A stretch of DNA of 64,000 nt. Source: Janthinobacterium sp. 1_2014MBL_MicDiv. Its GTDB lineage: Bacteria; Pseudomonadota; Gammaproteobacteria; Burkholderiales; Burkholderiaceae_D. Shown piece after piece: positions 17,504 through 26,188 of the stretch (the first letter of the stretch is position 1; every line of letters begins with the position of its first letter). The notes under the pieces are model-generated. The model was given only the letters and a program-made list of their open reading frames with translations, searched no databases and was not told the origin of the DNA. Location of the stretch: the NCBI RefSeq assembly GCF_001865675.1, contig NZ_CP011319.1:682001-746000 (forward strand). Direction: 5' to 3'. The position numbers were made by a program, and so were the translations under genes.

Positions 17504-19161
17504 GCAGCCTGAACAGCAAGAGCGCCGATGCGCTCGATACCCTGATCGCCGACGCCACGCGCGCCGGCCTGTTGCCGCCCGGCGCTACGCGGCCCGTGCA
17601 GGACGTGCGGCCGTGGCCGCTGGTGCTGATGACGGCGTTCGGCGCCTGGCTGGCCGCCATCCCCCTGATCGCGGCGCTCGGCGTGGGCCTGGAAAGCGTG
17701 GTGCGCCACGGTCCCGGCGCGTATGTCGTGGCCGCCATCGTGCTGGTGGTGGCCGTGCTGCTGATCCGCACGCGCGGCGTGGCCCTGTTTGTCGAGCAGC
17801 TGGCCGTGCCGTGCCTGCTGGTGGGCGGCGGCTTGCTCGGCTATGCGCTGTTCCGCGACTATTCGACGCAGACGGCGTCCTTGCTGCTGTGTCTGGCTTG
17901 CCTGCTGGTGGCCGCCGCCCTGCCGCGCGACTGGCTGCGCGTGCTGCTGGGCGTGGTCGCCTGCGGCTTGCTGGGGCTGGGCGTCGTCGACAGTCAGCGC
18001 GACTGGATTTTCGAGAATGACCCGACGCAGCTGTATCTGGCCTGGATGCTGGCCCTGGCACTATGGCTGGGCGTGCACTGGCTGCAGAAACAGGCGTTCA
18101 ACGATGGCCGCGGCGCGCCCATCGCCGCTTTCCTGGAGTCGCTGTCGACGGGCTGGGTATTGGCAATCTTGCTGGGCCTGGTCTTCTGGTCCGGCATGAC
18201 CTTCATGCTGGGCGGTGCCTTGGGCAGCGGCTTTGCCAGCGACGTGGCGCGCGAAGTGGGCAGCCACCAGGCCGGCGCCTGGTATGCGCGGGCCTTGAAC
18301 GGCGTCTCGCTCGTGCTGGCCATGGCGGCGGCCGCGTGGATGGGCTGGCGCTGGCCGGCGCTGCGCCAGTTGCCGGCCATCGGCGTGGCGCTGGTGCTGA
18401 TCGTGCTGGCGTGGTTCATGCCGGCCCTGGGCCCCGTCTTGCTGATCCTCGCGTATTGCCTGGCCAGCGGGCGCACGCGCGTGGCCGTGGCGGCGGGCTT
18501 GGCGGCCGCGTGGGTCATCGGCAGTTTTTATTACCAGCTGGCCTGGCCGCTGGCCAGCAAGGCGGCGCTGCTGGCCATGGCCGGCGCCATCCTGTGCGCG
18601 TTGTCGTGGCTGGCCACGCGCGGCAAGGTACTGCACCTGGTGGAAAGCAAGCCGGCGGCCGTCGTCGCCAAAGGCCGTGCCGTGCGCCTGGGTACCTTGG
18701 CGGGCCTGCTGCTGGTGCTGCTGGTGGTCAATGGCGGCATCTGGCAAAAAGAGCAGCTGATTGCCAAGGGGGACGCCATTTTCGTGGCGCTGGAACCGGT
18801 CGACCCCCGCTCGCTGATGCAGGGCGACTACATGCGCCTCAATTTCGTCAACCTCGGTGTCCTTTCCACGCTGGCCAGCGTGGAAAGGGCGCCGGGGCGA
18901 CCGCTCGTGGTGGCCCGGCGCGATGCACGCGGCGTGGCCGAACTGCTGCGTCCCTACACCCAGGAGGCGCTGGCGCCCGATGAATTCCTGCTCGAGCTGA
19001 CGCCGAAGGGCGGGCGCTGGGTGCTGGTCAGCGATGCCTGGTTTTTCAAGGAAGGCGAGGCGGCGCGCTGGGAAAAGGCCCGTTTTGGCGAGTTCCGCGT
19101 CATGCCCGATGGCCGTGCCTTGCTGGTCGGCATGCGCGGGCCGGAGCTGGAAAAGCTGTAG
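17500..19161 (+). CDS. DUF4401 and GDYXXLXY fusion membrane protein
   Basis: This 553-residue protein joins two modules. Residues about 45-340 form a ten-helix-like membrane domain of the DUF4401 type. Residues about 390-553 hold one helix (LAGLLLVLLVVNGGIW) and a C-terminal soluble part with LEPVDPRSLMQGDYMRLNF, the GDYXXLXY signature. In many genomes these are separate neighbouring genes; here they are one reading frame. I chose the ATG at 17500, which overlaps the DUF2157 stop (ATGA) and follows AAGGAGG, over the in-frame start at 17476. The function is unknown. Confidence 0.85.
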   Translation: MSSLNSKSADALDTLIADATRAGLLPPGATRPVQDVRPWPLVLMTAFGAWLAAIPLIAALGVGLESVVRHGPGAYVVAAIVLVVAVLLIRTRGVALFVEQLAVPCLLVGGGLLGYALFRDYSTQTASLLLCLACLLVAAALPRDWLRVLLGVVACGLLGLGVVDSQRDWIFENDPTQLYLAWMLALALWLGVHWLQKQAFNDGRGAPIAAFLESLSTGWVLAILLGLVFWSGMTFMLGGALGSGFASDVAREVGSHQAGAWYARALNGVSLVLAMAAAAWMGWRWPALRQLPAIGVALVLIVLAWFMPALGPVLLILAYCLASGRTRVAVAAGLAAAWVIGSFYYQLAWPLASKAALLAMAGAILCALSWLATRGKVLHLVESKPAAVVAKGRAVRLGTLAGLLLVLLVVNGGIWQKEQLIAKGDAIFVALEPVDPRSLMQGDYMRLNFVNLGVLSTLASVERAPGRPLVVARRDARGVAELLRPYTQEALAPDEFLLELTPKGGRWVLVSDAWFFKEGEAARWEKARFGEFRVMPDGRALLVGMRGPELEKL

Positions 19162-19202
19162 CGCAAGCGCACGCCGGGGCGGGCGTCCTGTAAAATTGCC
19201 CG

Positions 19203-20447
19203 ATGGATAATATTACGCATTCGGTCATCGGCCTCGGGGTCGGCGAACTGGTACACCGCAGCCTGCCGCCCGAGCCGCAGGCCCCCGCACAGCGCACCCG
19301 GCGCGCGCTGTTTCTCTTTACGGCCTGGTTTGCCAGCAATGCGCCGGACCTGGACCTGGTGCTCACCAGATTGCTGCCGCGCCCGTTCGGCTACATGTTG
19401 CACCACCGGGGGCATACGCATACCTTGCTGCTGGCCTTGCCGCAGGCGCTGTTGCTGCTTGCCCTGCTGTGGCTGCTGTGGCCCGGCGCGCGCCGCCTGC
19501 TGAAGGACAGCGTGCCCGCCCGCGTGGGCCTGGCCGCCTGCCTGTTGCTGGGCTTTTGCCTGCACATGGGCATGGACTTCCTCAATTCCTACGGCTTGCA
19601 CCCGTTTTACCCGTTCGACAGCCGCTGGCTGTATGGCGACATGGTCTTCATTGTCGAGCCCATGTTCTGGGTCTTGCTGGGCGTGCCCGTGATCATGTCC
19701 TTGCACTACGGCATCGTCAAAAGCGTGCTGCTGGCGGGGCTGACGGCGGCCCTGTGCTTCTTCACCCATAAAACCTATCTGGCACCCGCCTCGCTGGCCG
19801 TCTTGCTGGGGCTGGGCGTGATCCTGGCCGTGCTGCAGGCGCGCGCCGGCGAGCGGGGGCGCGGCCCTCTGCTGCTGGCGTTCGCGCTGGCCGCCACCTT
19901 CATCGGCACGCAGGGCGTGGCCTCGGCCATCGGCCGCGCCCGCGTCGAGGCGGCCGTGCAGCGGCTGGACCCGGGCACGCGCGTGTGGGATGTGGCGATG
20001 ACGGCGTTTCCCAGCAACCCGCTGTGCTGGATCTATGTTTCACTCGACAGCAAGACGGACGTGTACACCTTGCGGCGCGGCACGTTGAGCCTGCTGCCCG
20101 CCTCGCTGGCGCCCGCCGCCTGCCCGGCCGGCCTGGTGGAGACGGGCAAACGGGGCCAGCAGCTGGCGCCCGGCATCGCCGTGGCGGCGCAGGCGACGGG
20201 CAGCCTGGCCGCCTTGCGCGCCTTGCAGGAGGAAAATTGCTATGTCGATGCCTGGTTCCGCTTTGCCCGCATGCCCAGGTTGAATGCGGACAAGCTGACG
20301 GACGTGCGCTTCAATCCCGGCATGCTGCCCAATTTCACCACGGTCGAGCTGCAGCAGTTCCGTGGCCGGCCATGTCCCGCCTACGTGCCGGGCTGGGACC
20401 GCCCGCGCGCCGACATGCTGGAGACGCCGAAAGCGGCGCGCCGATAG
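19203..20447 (+). CDS. YdjM-like membrane metal-dependent hydrolase (DUF457-type)
   Basis: This 414-residue protein begins MDNITHSVIGLGVGELVHRS and contains SNAPDLDLV and LHHRGHTHTLL, the His/Asp pattern of the YdjM family (inner-membrane putative metal-dependent hydrolases). Six to seven helices occupy about residues 35-250. The C-terminal 150 residues are soluble and probably periplasmic. E. coli YdjM is SOS-regulated, but no LexA box is apparent here. The substrate is unknown. It is on the same strand as the DUF4401 gene, 41 nt downstream, and may be co-transcribed. Confidence 0.85.
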   Translation: MDNITHSVIGLGVGELVHRSLPPEPQAPAQRTRRALFLFTAWFASNAPDLDLVLTRLLPRPFGYMLHHRGHTHTLLLALPQALLLLALLWLLWPGARRLLKDSVPARVGLAACLLLGFCLHMGMDFLNSYGLHPFYPFDSRWLYGDMVFIVEPMFWVLLGVPVIMSLHYGIVKSVLLAGLTAALCFFTHKTYLAPASLAVLLGLGVILAVLQARAGERGRGPLLLAFALAATFIGTQGVASAIGRARVEAAVQRLDPGTRVWDVAMTAFPSNPLCWIYVSLDSKTDVYTLRRGTLSLLPASLAPAACPAGLVETGKRGQQLAPGIAVAAQATGSLAALRALQEENCYVDAWFRFARMPRLNADKLTDVRFNPGMLPNFTTVELQQFRGRPCPAYVPGWDRPRADMLETPKAARR

Positions 20448-20555
20448 TGGATATGTTGCCTTATGGCAAAAAATATCGCGTGCATGCATTCCCTGCCGTG
20501 GCGGTGCATGCGACAATTATCAATTCAGCATGCATGTCATTGAGTTAGGATTATT

Positions 20556-22307
20556 TTGGAAGAGCAGCACGCACTACCGTATTTACGAGAAACCCTGCTG
20601 TTTCTCGCCCTGGCCGGGATTTTTATTCCGTTATTGCAACGCCTGAAAGTCAACCAGGTGCTCGGTTTCCTGGCCGTCGGCGCCCTGTTCGGCCCGTTCG
20701 GCTTCGGCCTGTGGGCGGGCGAGTTCACGTGGCTGACGTATTTTTCGTTCGTCCGCGCCGAACAGGTGAGCGGCCTGGCCGAGCTGGGCGTGATGTTCCT
20801 GATGTTCATGATCGGCCTCGAGCTGTCGACAGAACGGCTGTGGGCGCTGCGGCGCTGGGTGTTTGGCGCGGGCGTGGGGCAGGTGGCCGTCAGCGCCTGC
20901 CTGATCGGCGGCGTCGCGTATTATTTCGGCCTGTCGCTGGAAGCGTCCATCGTGCTGGGCCTGGTGCTGTCGCTGTCGTCGACGGCCGTCGTGATGCAGT
21001 TGCTCACGGACCAGCGCTCCCTGCAGACGCCGGCCGGCCAGGCGGGTTTTTCCATCCTGATGTTCCAGGATTTGATGGTGGTGCCGCTGTTCATCCTCAT
21101 CGACGTGTTCGCCAGCGGGCGCAGCGACGACCTGGCGTACCTGCTCAGCTTTGCGGCCGTGAAATCGGCCGGCGCCATCCTGTTGATCTACCTGCTCGGA
21201 CGCCGGGTGATCCGCCCGCTGTTCCAGTTTTTCGTCAAGAAACGCCAGCCCGACGTCTTCATGGCCTTGACCTTGCTCAGTACGCTGGGCATCGCGGGCC
21301 TGACCTACCTGGCGGGCCTGTCGATGGCGCTGGGCGCCCTGCTGGCCGGTCTGCTGCTGGCGGAAACGGAATTCCGCCATGAGGTGGAAGTGACGATCGA
21401 GCCGTTCAAGGGCTTGTTGATGGGCCTGTTCTTCATGTCGGTGGGCATGCAGATCGACGTGCGCGAAATCCTCAAGTCGCCGATCTTGATTCCCTTGGCC
21501 GTGCTCAGCCTGTTTTTCCTGAAGACCCTCGTCATCGGCGTGATTTTCCGCCTGGGCGGTTTTCACTGGGGGCGCGCCGTGGAAACGGGCGTGCTGCTGG
21601 GGCAGGGCGGCGAGTTCGCCTTCATCGTCGTCGCGTATGCGCTCGGTACCAAGCTGATCGGACCGCAGGTGGCGCAGTTCGTCATGCTGGTGGTGGGCCT
21701 GAGCCTGTTCGCCACGCCGGCCCTGGCGAAGGCGGCGCGCGCGTTCGGCAACTGGTGGGAAAAGCGCCACCACCACCAGCTGGCCGACCTGGCGCAAGGG
21801 GCGCTGCCGCCGCAGGGCAGCACCGTCATCATCGCCGGTTTCGGCAGGGTGGGGCAGCTGCTGGCCAAGGTGCTGACGGAGCAGGATATCGCCTATGTCG
21901 CCATCGAAAACGATGCGCGGCTGGTGACGACCCTGCATCCGCGCGGCTTTCCCGTGTATTTCGGCGATGCGTCGCGCGCGGAATTGCTGCAAAAGGTGAA
22001 TGCGGACCGGGCCGCGGCCGTCGTGCTGACCATGGACCATGCGGCGTCCGTGCTGCATGCCGTCAAGTCGATCCGCCGCGAGTATCCGCTGCTGCCCGTG
22101 TATGCGCGCGCCCGCGACGAAGCCCATGCGGTGGCCCTGATGCATGCGGGCGCCACGCTCGTCGTGCCCGAGGCGCTGGAAGCGGCGCTGCAGCTGACGG
22201 CCACCGTGCTGCACACGGCGGGCTTGAGCGAAGCGCGCGCGGCGGACATCGTGCAGGCCGAGCGCGAGCGGCGCAATGCCGTGTTGCTGGCGAAGAAGCT
22301 GTCGTAA
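20556..22307 (+). CDS. CPA2-family monovalent cation:proton antiporter (KefB/KefC-like)
   Basis: This 583-residue transporter has a 12-13-helix Na+/H+-exchanger domain (about 1-390) with FLMFMIGLELSTERLWALRR and LGQGGEFAFIVVAYALG, followed by a TrkA-N (RCK) nucleotide-binding domain from about residue 420 (VIIAGFGRVGQLLAKVL). This is the KefB/KefC/YbaL architecture of K+ or Na+ efflux proteins. I chose a TTG start at 20556 because TTAGGA lies 5 nt upstream and no in-frame ATG fits. No KefF/KefG ancillary gene is present. The next gene encodes a cation channel, which suggests a shared role in K+ handling. Confidence 0.92.
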   Translation: MEEQHALPYLRETLLFLALAGIFIPLLQRLKVNQVLGFLAVGALFGPFGFGLWAGEFTWLTYFSFVRAEQVSGLAELGVMFLMFMIGLELSTERLWALRRWVFGAGVGQVAVSACLIGGVAYYFGLSLEASIVLGLVLSLSSTAVVMQLLTDQRSLQTPAGQAGFSILMFQDLMVVPLFILIDVFASGRSDDLAYLLSFAAVKSAGAILLIYLLGRRVIRPLFQFFVKKRQPDVFMALTLLSTLGIAGLTYLAGLSMALGALLAGLLLAETEFRHEVEVTIEPFKGLLMGLFFMSVGMQIDVREILKSPILIPLAVLSLFFLKTLVIGVIFRLGGFHWGRAVETGVLLGQGGEFAFIVVAYALGTKLIGPQVAQFVMLVVGLSLFATPALAKAARAFGNWWEKRHHHQLADLAQGALPPQGSTVIIAGFGRVGQLLAKVLTEQDIAYVAIENDARLVTTLHPRGFPVYFGDASRAELLQKVNADRAAAVVLTMDHAASVLHAVKSIRREYPLLPVYARARDEAHAVALMHAGATLVVPEALEAALQLTATVLHTAGLSEARAADIVQAERERRNAVLLAKKLS

Positions 22308-22388
22308 TGAAACCTGTAGCGCAAGCGTGCGTGTCGCCGTGCTTTGTAAATTATCTATACAATAATAGTATATGAGCATACTACCGAC

Positions 22389-23297
22389 ATGAAAGCCGCG
22401 CCCAGGAGCGGAGCGGCACCGTTGACGCCGCAGCAAGTTGCCGCGCAGGAAACGCAGCAGAAATACGGCAAGCCCGAGCGGGGCTGGCGCGAGAAGGTGT
22501 ACACCGTCATCTTCGAGGCGGAAACGCGCACGGGCCGCGCCTTCGACCTGCTGCTGATCGGCGCCATCCTGATGAGCGTGACGGTGGTCGTGCTCAGCAG
22601 TGTCGCTTCCGTGGCCGAGCGCTACGGCACCTGGCTGACGGCGCTCGAATGGTTTTTCACCTTTTTATTTACGGCCGAATATTTCGCCCGCCTGTCGTGC
22701 CTGCAGCATCCGGTGCGCTATGCCAAGAGTTTCTTCGGCATTATCGACTTGCTGGCCATCGTGCCGACCTACATCGGCTTGCTGCTGCCGGGCGCGCACG
22801 TGCTGATCGACGTGCGCATCCTGCGCCTGCTGCGCATGTTCCGTATCCTCAAGCTCACTTCCTATGTGCATGAATATACGGTGCTGGGGCGCGCCCTGCT
22901 GGCCAGCCGGCGCAAGATCCTCATCTTCCTGTCGTTCGTGATGATGGTGGTATTTCTGCTGGGCACTGTGATGTATGTCGTGGAAGGGCCAGATAACGGT
23001 TTCAGCAGTATCCCGACGTCGATATACTGGGCCATCAGCACCATGACCACCGTGGGCTTCGGCGATATCACGCCGAAGACCGACATCGGGCGCACCATCG
23101 CCTCGTTGATGATGCTGCTGGGCTGGGGCATCCTGGCAGTGCCTACCGGCATTATCAGCGCCGAAATGACGGTACAGCGCAGCTCCAAGCTGGTCACCAC
23201 GCGTACCTGCCCCACGTGCCTGAAGGAAGGACTCGATGACGACGCCAATTTCTGCAAGAACTGCGGCGTCGATTTGCCGCCATTGATACTCGATTAA
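22389..23297 (+). CDS. Voltage-gated-like potassium channel with C-terminal zinc ribbon
   Basis: This 302-residue channel subunit has six membrane helices. S4 carries regularly spaced arginines (DVRILRLLRMFRILKL), the pore helix is followed by the K+ selectivity filter TTVGFGD (about 219-225), and S6 ends near residue 255. Tetramers of such subunits form VIC-superfamily channels. The C-terminus holds two CXXC pairs, CPTC (about 274) and CKNC (about 292), which form a probable zinc ribbon. This is unusual, because most bacterial channels carry an RCK or cyclic-nucleotide domain there. The start is AT-rich upstream, consistent with its own promoter. Confidence 0.9.
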   Translation: MKAAPRSGAAPLTPQQVAAQETQQKYGKPERGWREKVYTVIFEAETRTGRAFDLLLIGAILMSVTVVVLSSVASVAERYGTWLTALEWFFTFLFTAEYFARLSCLQHPVRYAKSFFGIIDLLAIVPTYIGLLLPGAHVLIDVRILRLLRMFRILKLTSYVHEYTVLGRALLASRRKILIFLSFVMMVVFLLGTVMYVVEGPDNGFSSIPTSIYWAISTMTTVGFGDITPKTDIGRTIASLMMLLGWGILAVPTGIISAEMTVQRSSKLVTTRTCPTCLKEGLDDDANFCKNCGVDLPPLILD

Positions 23298-23336
23298 GCT
23301 CGCTAACCCTATTCACTTTACTTTTTTAAGGCTGAC

Positions 23337-24317
23337 ATGATTCCAGTTCGCCTGATCGCGACGGGCAAAGCCGTCCCGTCGCATAGCGTGACTTCCGATA
23401 GCCTGGACTTGAAACTGGGCCACCCGCCCGGCTATACCCTGCGCAAGAGCGGCGTGCTGTCGCGCTTTGTGGCCGCGCCCGATGAATCGCAAAGCCAGCT
23501 GGGCGCCGCCGCCCTGCTCGACGCGCTGAAGAACGCCAGCCTGCGCCCGGCCGACATCGACTTGCTGATCTGCGCCTGCGGCGTGCCCGAGCAGGCATTG
23601 CCGAACACGGCCTGCTTCATCGCGGAACATGCCGGCTTGCCGCCAGGCACGCAAAGCTTCGACGTCAACGCCAGCTGCCTCAGTTTCATGGCCGCCTTCC
23701 GCGTGGCCGCGTCCATGCTGGCCGGCGGCGCCTACCGGCGCATCGCCATCGTCTCGTCCGACCTGGCGTCGCGCGGCGTCGACTGGAGCGAGCCGGAAGC
23801 GTCGATGATCTTTGGCGACGGCGCGGCGGCCGTCATCGTCGAACGGGGCGACGGCAGCGCCGGCATCCGCGCCTACAAGATGGGCACGTATCCGGAAGGG
23901 CGGCGCTACTGCGAAATCCGCGGCGGCGGTACCGAGCGCAATCCGCGCAACGGCTGCGAGCCGGGCGACTACCTGTTCCGCATGGATGGCAAGGCCGTGT
24001 TCCGCCTGGCCGTCAAGGTGATGCCGGATTTCCTGACGGCATTAATGGCCGAGTCGGGCGCGGGACTGGAACGGGTCGACGTGGTCGTGCCGCACCAGGC
24101 CAGCCCGCTGGGACTCGCGCATGCGGCGCGCATCCTCGACGTTCCCGATGCTAAAATCATCAAGATCTTTGAAACGCATGGCAACCAGGTTGCCGCATCG
24201 CTGCCCACGGCCCTGCACGAGGCGGTGATGACGGGGCGGGCCGTGGCAGGCCAGCGTTTGCTGATGATGGGCACGGCCGCCGGCCTGACCATTGGCGGCA
24301 TGATCGTCGATTTATAA
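23337..24317 (+). CDS. 3-oxoacyl-ACP synthase III family protein (FabH/OleA-like condensing enzyme)
   Basis: This 326-residue thiolase-fold enzyme condenses acyl thioesters. The catalytic triad is visible: C114 in DVNASCLSFMAA, H253 in VVPHQASPLGL and N283 in ETHGNQVAASLP. The glycine-rich MMGTAAGLTIGG closes the fold. It is not likely to be the housekeeping FabH, because no fab genes flank it and it opens a cluster with an OleD-like reductase and an adenylating enzyme. By analogy with OleA it may join two acyl chains to a beta-keto product. A simple FabH-like elongation step is the alternative. TTAAGG precedes the ATG; the next gene is 10 nt away. Confidence 0.88.
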   Translation: MIPVRLIATGKAVPSHSVTSDSLDLKLGHPPGYTLRKSGVLSRFVAAPDESQSQLGAAALLDALKNASLRPADIDLLICACGVPEQALPNTACFIAEHAGLPPGTQSFDVNASCLSFMAAFRVAASMLAGGAYRRIAIVSSDLASRGVDWSEPEASMIFGDGAAAVIVERGDGSAGIRAYKMGTYPEGRRYCEIRGGGTERNPRNGCEPGDYLFRMDGKAVFRLAVKVMPDFLTALMAESGAGLERVDVVVPHQASPLGLAHAARILDVPDAKIIKIFETHGNQVAASLPTALHEAVMTGRAVAGQRLLMMGTAAGLTIGGMIVDL

Positions 24318-24327
24318 GGGTGGCGCG

Positions 24328-25365
24328 ATGAGGCGGATTCTGGTCACGGGGGCGACGGGCGGCTTGGGGCGCAATGCCGTGCGCACCTTGCTGGCGCAGG
24401 GCGTGGAAGTGCGCGCCACCGGCCGCAACGTGGCCGTGGGGCGCGAACTCGAACGCATGGGCGCGCAATTCGTGGCGCTGGACCTGGCGCAGGCCACGCC
24501 GCGCCAGGTCGATGAACTGGTGCGCGGCATGGACACCGTCTGGCACTGCGCCGCGCTGTCCTCGCCGTGGGGTGCCGAGCGCGATTTCATCGCCGCCAAC
24601 GTGACGGCCACGGGCCAGCTGCTGCGCGCGGCCGCCAGCCTGCACGTGGCGCGCTTCGTGCACATCTCCACGCCGGCCATCTATTTCGATTACCGCAACC
24701 GCTACGAGGTGCCGGAAACCTTCCGTCCCGATGCCTTTGTCAACGCCTATGCGCGCAGCAAGGCGATGGCGGAAAAGCTGGTGCAGGATTGCGTCGACCG
24801 CCACCGCGGCATGACGTGCGTGATCCTGCGCCCACGCGCCATCTTCGGCCCGCACGACCAGGTGCTGATCCCGCGCCTGGCGCGCGTGCTGCGGGAGCGC
24901 GGCGGCAAGCTGCCGCTGCCCAACGGCGGCGCGGCCACCATCGACGTCACCTATGTCGACAATGTCGTCCATGCGATGTGGCTGGCCACCGTGCACAAGA
25001 CCATCGCGTCGGGCGCCGCCTTCAACATCACGAATGGCGAGCCGGCGCGCCTGTGCGACATCCTGCACAGCCTGTTCCGCGATCAACTGCAGCAGCCGTT
25101 CCAGATCGTCAGCATGCCGTACCGCGTGCTGGCACTGCTGGCTCGCCTGATGCAGTTCGCCTCGCGTTTTACGCGCCGCGAACCGGCCCTCACGCCCTAC
25201 AGCATCGGCGCGCTCAGCTTCGACATGACGCTCGATAACGCCAAGGCGCGCAAGGTGCTCGGTTACCGTCCCATCGTCAGCCTGCAGGAAGGCATCGCCC
25301 TGACGGCGCAGTGGATGCGCCAGGAAGCGGCGGCGCACAAGGTGGGCAAGGAGCGCAATGGCTAG
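24328..25365 (+). CDS. NAD(P)-dependent epimerase/3-beta-HSD-type reductase (OleD-like)
   Basis: This 345-residue extended short-chain dehydrogenase has the nucleotide-binding motif TGATGGLG (residues 8-15) and the catalytic residues T115 (HISTPAIY), Y141 and K145 (NAYARSKAMAEK). The middle and C-terminal pattern (RPRAIFGPHDQVLIPRL, DVTYVDNVVHAM, NITNGEP) resembles OleD and 3-beta-hydroxysteroid dehydrogenases. In olefin synthesis OleD reduces the 2-alkyl-3-keto acid made by OleA; the same step is plausible here because the preceding gene encodes an OleA-like enzyme. The cofactor preference cannot be read from the sequence. It overlaps the next gene by 8 nt. Confidence 0.88.
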   Translation: MRRILVTGATGGLGRNAVRTLLAQGVEVRATGRNVAVGRELERMGAQFVALDLAQATPRQVDELVRGMDTVWHCAALSSPWGAERDFIAANVTATGQLLRAAASLHVARFVHISTPAIYFDYRNRYEVPETFRPDAFVNAYARSKAMAEKLVQDCVDRHRGMTCVILRPRAIFGPHDQVLIPRLARVLRERGGKLPLPNGGAATIDVTYVDNVVHAMWLATVHKTIASGAAFNITNGEPARLCDILHSLFRDQLQQPFQIVSMPYRVLALLARLMQFASRFTRREPALTPYSIGALSFDMTLDNAKARKVLGYRPIVSLQEGIALTAQWMRQEAAAHKVGKERNG

Positions 25366-26188
25366 CATCACCGCGTTTCGCGTCGGCCACTGCACGCACC
25401 CCTCGTGCATGGTCTTGAAAGGCAGCGGGCTGGCCAGCCGCTGCTTCCCTTCGCGCGCCTACCTGATAGCGACACGCGCGGGCCTGTACCTGTGGGACAC
25501 GGGCTATGCCGAACACTTCCGCGCCGCCACCTCGAAAGGCGTGTACCGGCTGTACGCGTGGGTGACGCCGATTTCCTTCGACGCGCACGAATCCCTGCAA
25601 GGCCAGCTGCGCGCGCATGGCGTGTCGCCTGGCGACATCCACACCTTGCTGCTGTCGCACTTCCACGCCGACCATATCGCCGGCCTGCGCGACTTTCCCG
25701 GCGCGCGGCTGATGGCCTCCAAAACAGGCTGGGACGCCGTGCGCGGCCTGTCCGGCGTGGCCGCCGTGCGCCAGGCCTTCGTGCCCGAGCTGCTGCCAGA
25801 CGATATTGCCGACCGCCTGGATTTCGTCGAAAGCGTGCCCGAGACGGCCTTGCCGGCCGCCCTGCTGCCATTCACGCACGGGCGCGACGTCAGCGGCACG
25901 GGCGAGATCTACGTCGTCGACCTGCCCGGCCACGCCATCGGCCATCTCGGCGCCTTCGTGCTGCAGGATGGGGGCTGGACCCTGCTGGCGTCGGACGCGG
26001 CCTGGGTGCCGGAAAGCTTCCAGCAGCTGCGCGGGCCGTCCGAACTGTCGTTCCTCATCCAGCACAAGCGCGCGCCGTACTACGCCACCCTGAACCGCCT
26101 GCACCAGCTGCACCAGTCGGGCCAGGCGCAGATCCGCATCACGCACGAAGACACGGTCGACTATATCGCTGTGGCGGGCCGCCCGTGA
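25358..26188 (+). CDS. MBL-fold metallo-hydrolase
   Basis: This 276-residue metallo-beta-lactamase-fold enzyme has HFHADH at residues 101-106 (H101, H103, D105, H106), further ligands in DLPGHAIGHLG and LASDAAW, and a late His in RITHEDTVDY. The general layout is like N-acyl-homoserine lactonases and lipid-lactone or ester hydrolases. In this cluster it occupies the place that an alpha/beta hydrolase (OleB, a beta-lactone decarboxylase) has in oleABCD loci. A hydrolase of a lactone or thioester intermediate is therefore an attractive but untested role. Quorum quenching is the other possibility. It overlaps both neighbours (8 and 4 nt). Confidence 0.88.
   Translation: MASITAFRVGHCTHPSCMVLKGSGLASRCFPSRAYLIATRAGLYLWDTGYAEHFRAATSKGVYRLYAWVTPISFDAHESLQGQLRAHGVSPGDIHTLLLSHFHADHIAGLRDFPGARLMASKTGWDAVRGLSGVAAVRQAFVPELLPDDIADRLDFVESVPETALPAALLPFTHGRDVSGTGEIYVVDLPGHAIGHLGAFVLQDGGWTLLASDAAWVPESFQQLRGPSELSFLIQHKRAPYYATLNRLHQLHQSGQAQIRITHEDTVDYIAVAGRP

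Noticed and set aside
20631..22436. 601-codon open frame on the minus strand
   Set aside because: It is the reverse of the CPA2 antiporter gene and shows only biased Arg/Gln/His composition.
25405..26184. Upstream extension of the adenylating enzyme frame
   Set aside because: The frame is open but overlaps the MBL gene completely and is Arg/Ala-rich; the GTG at 26185 coupled to the MBL stop is the real start.
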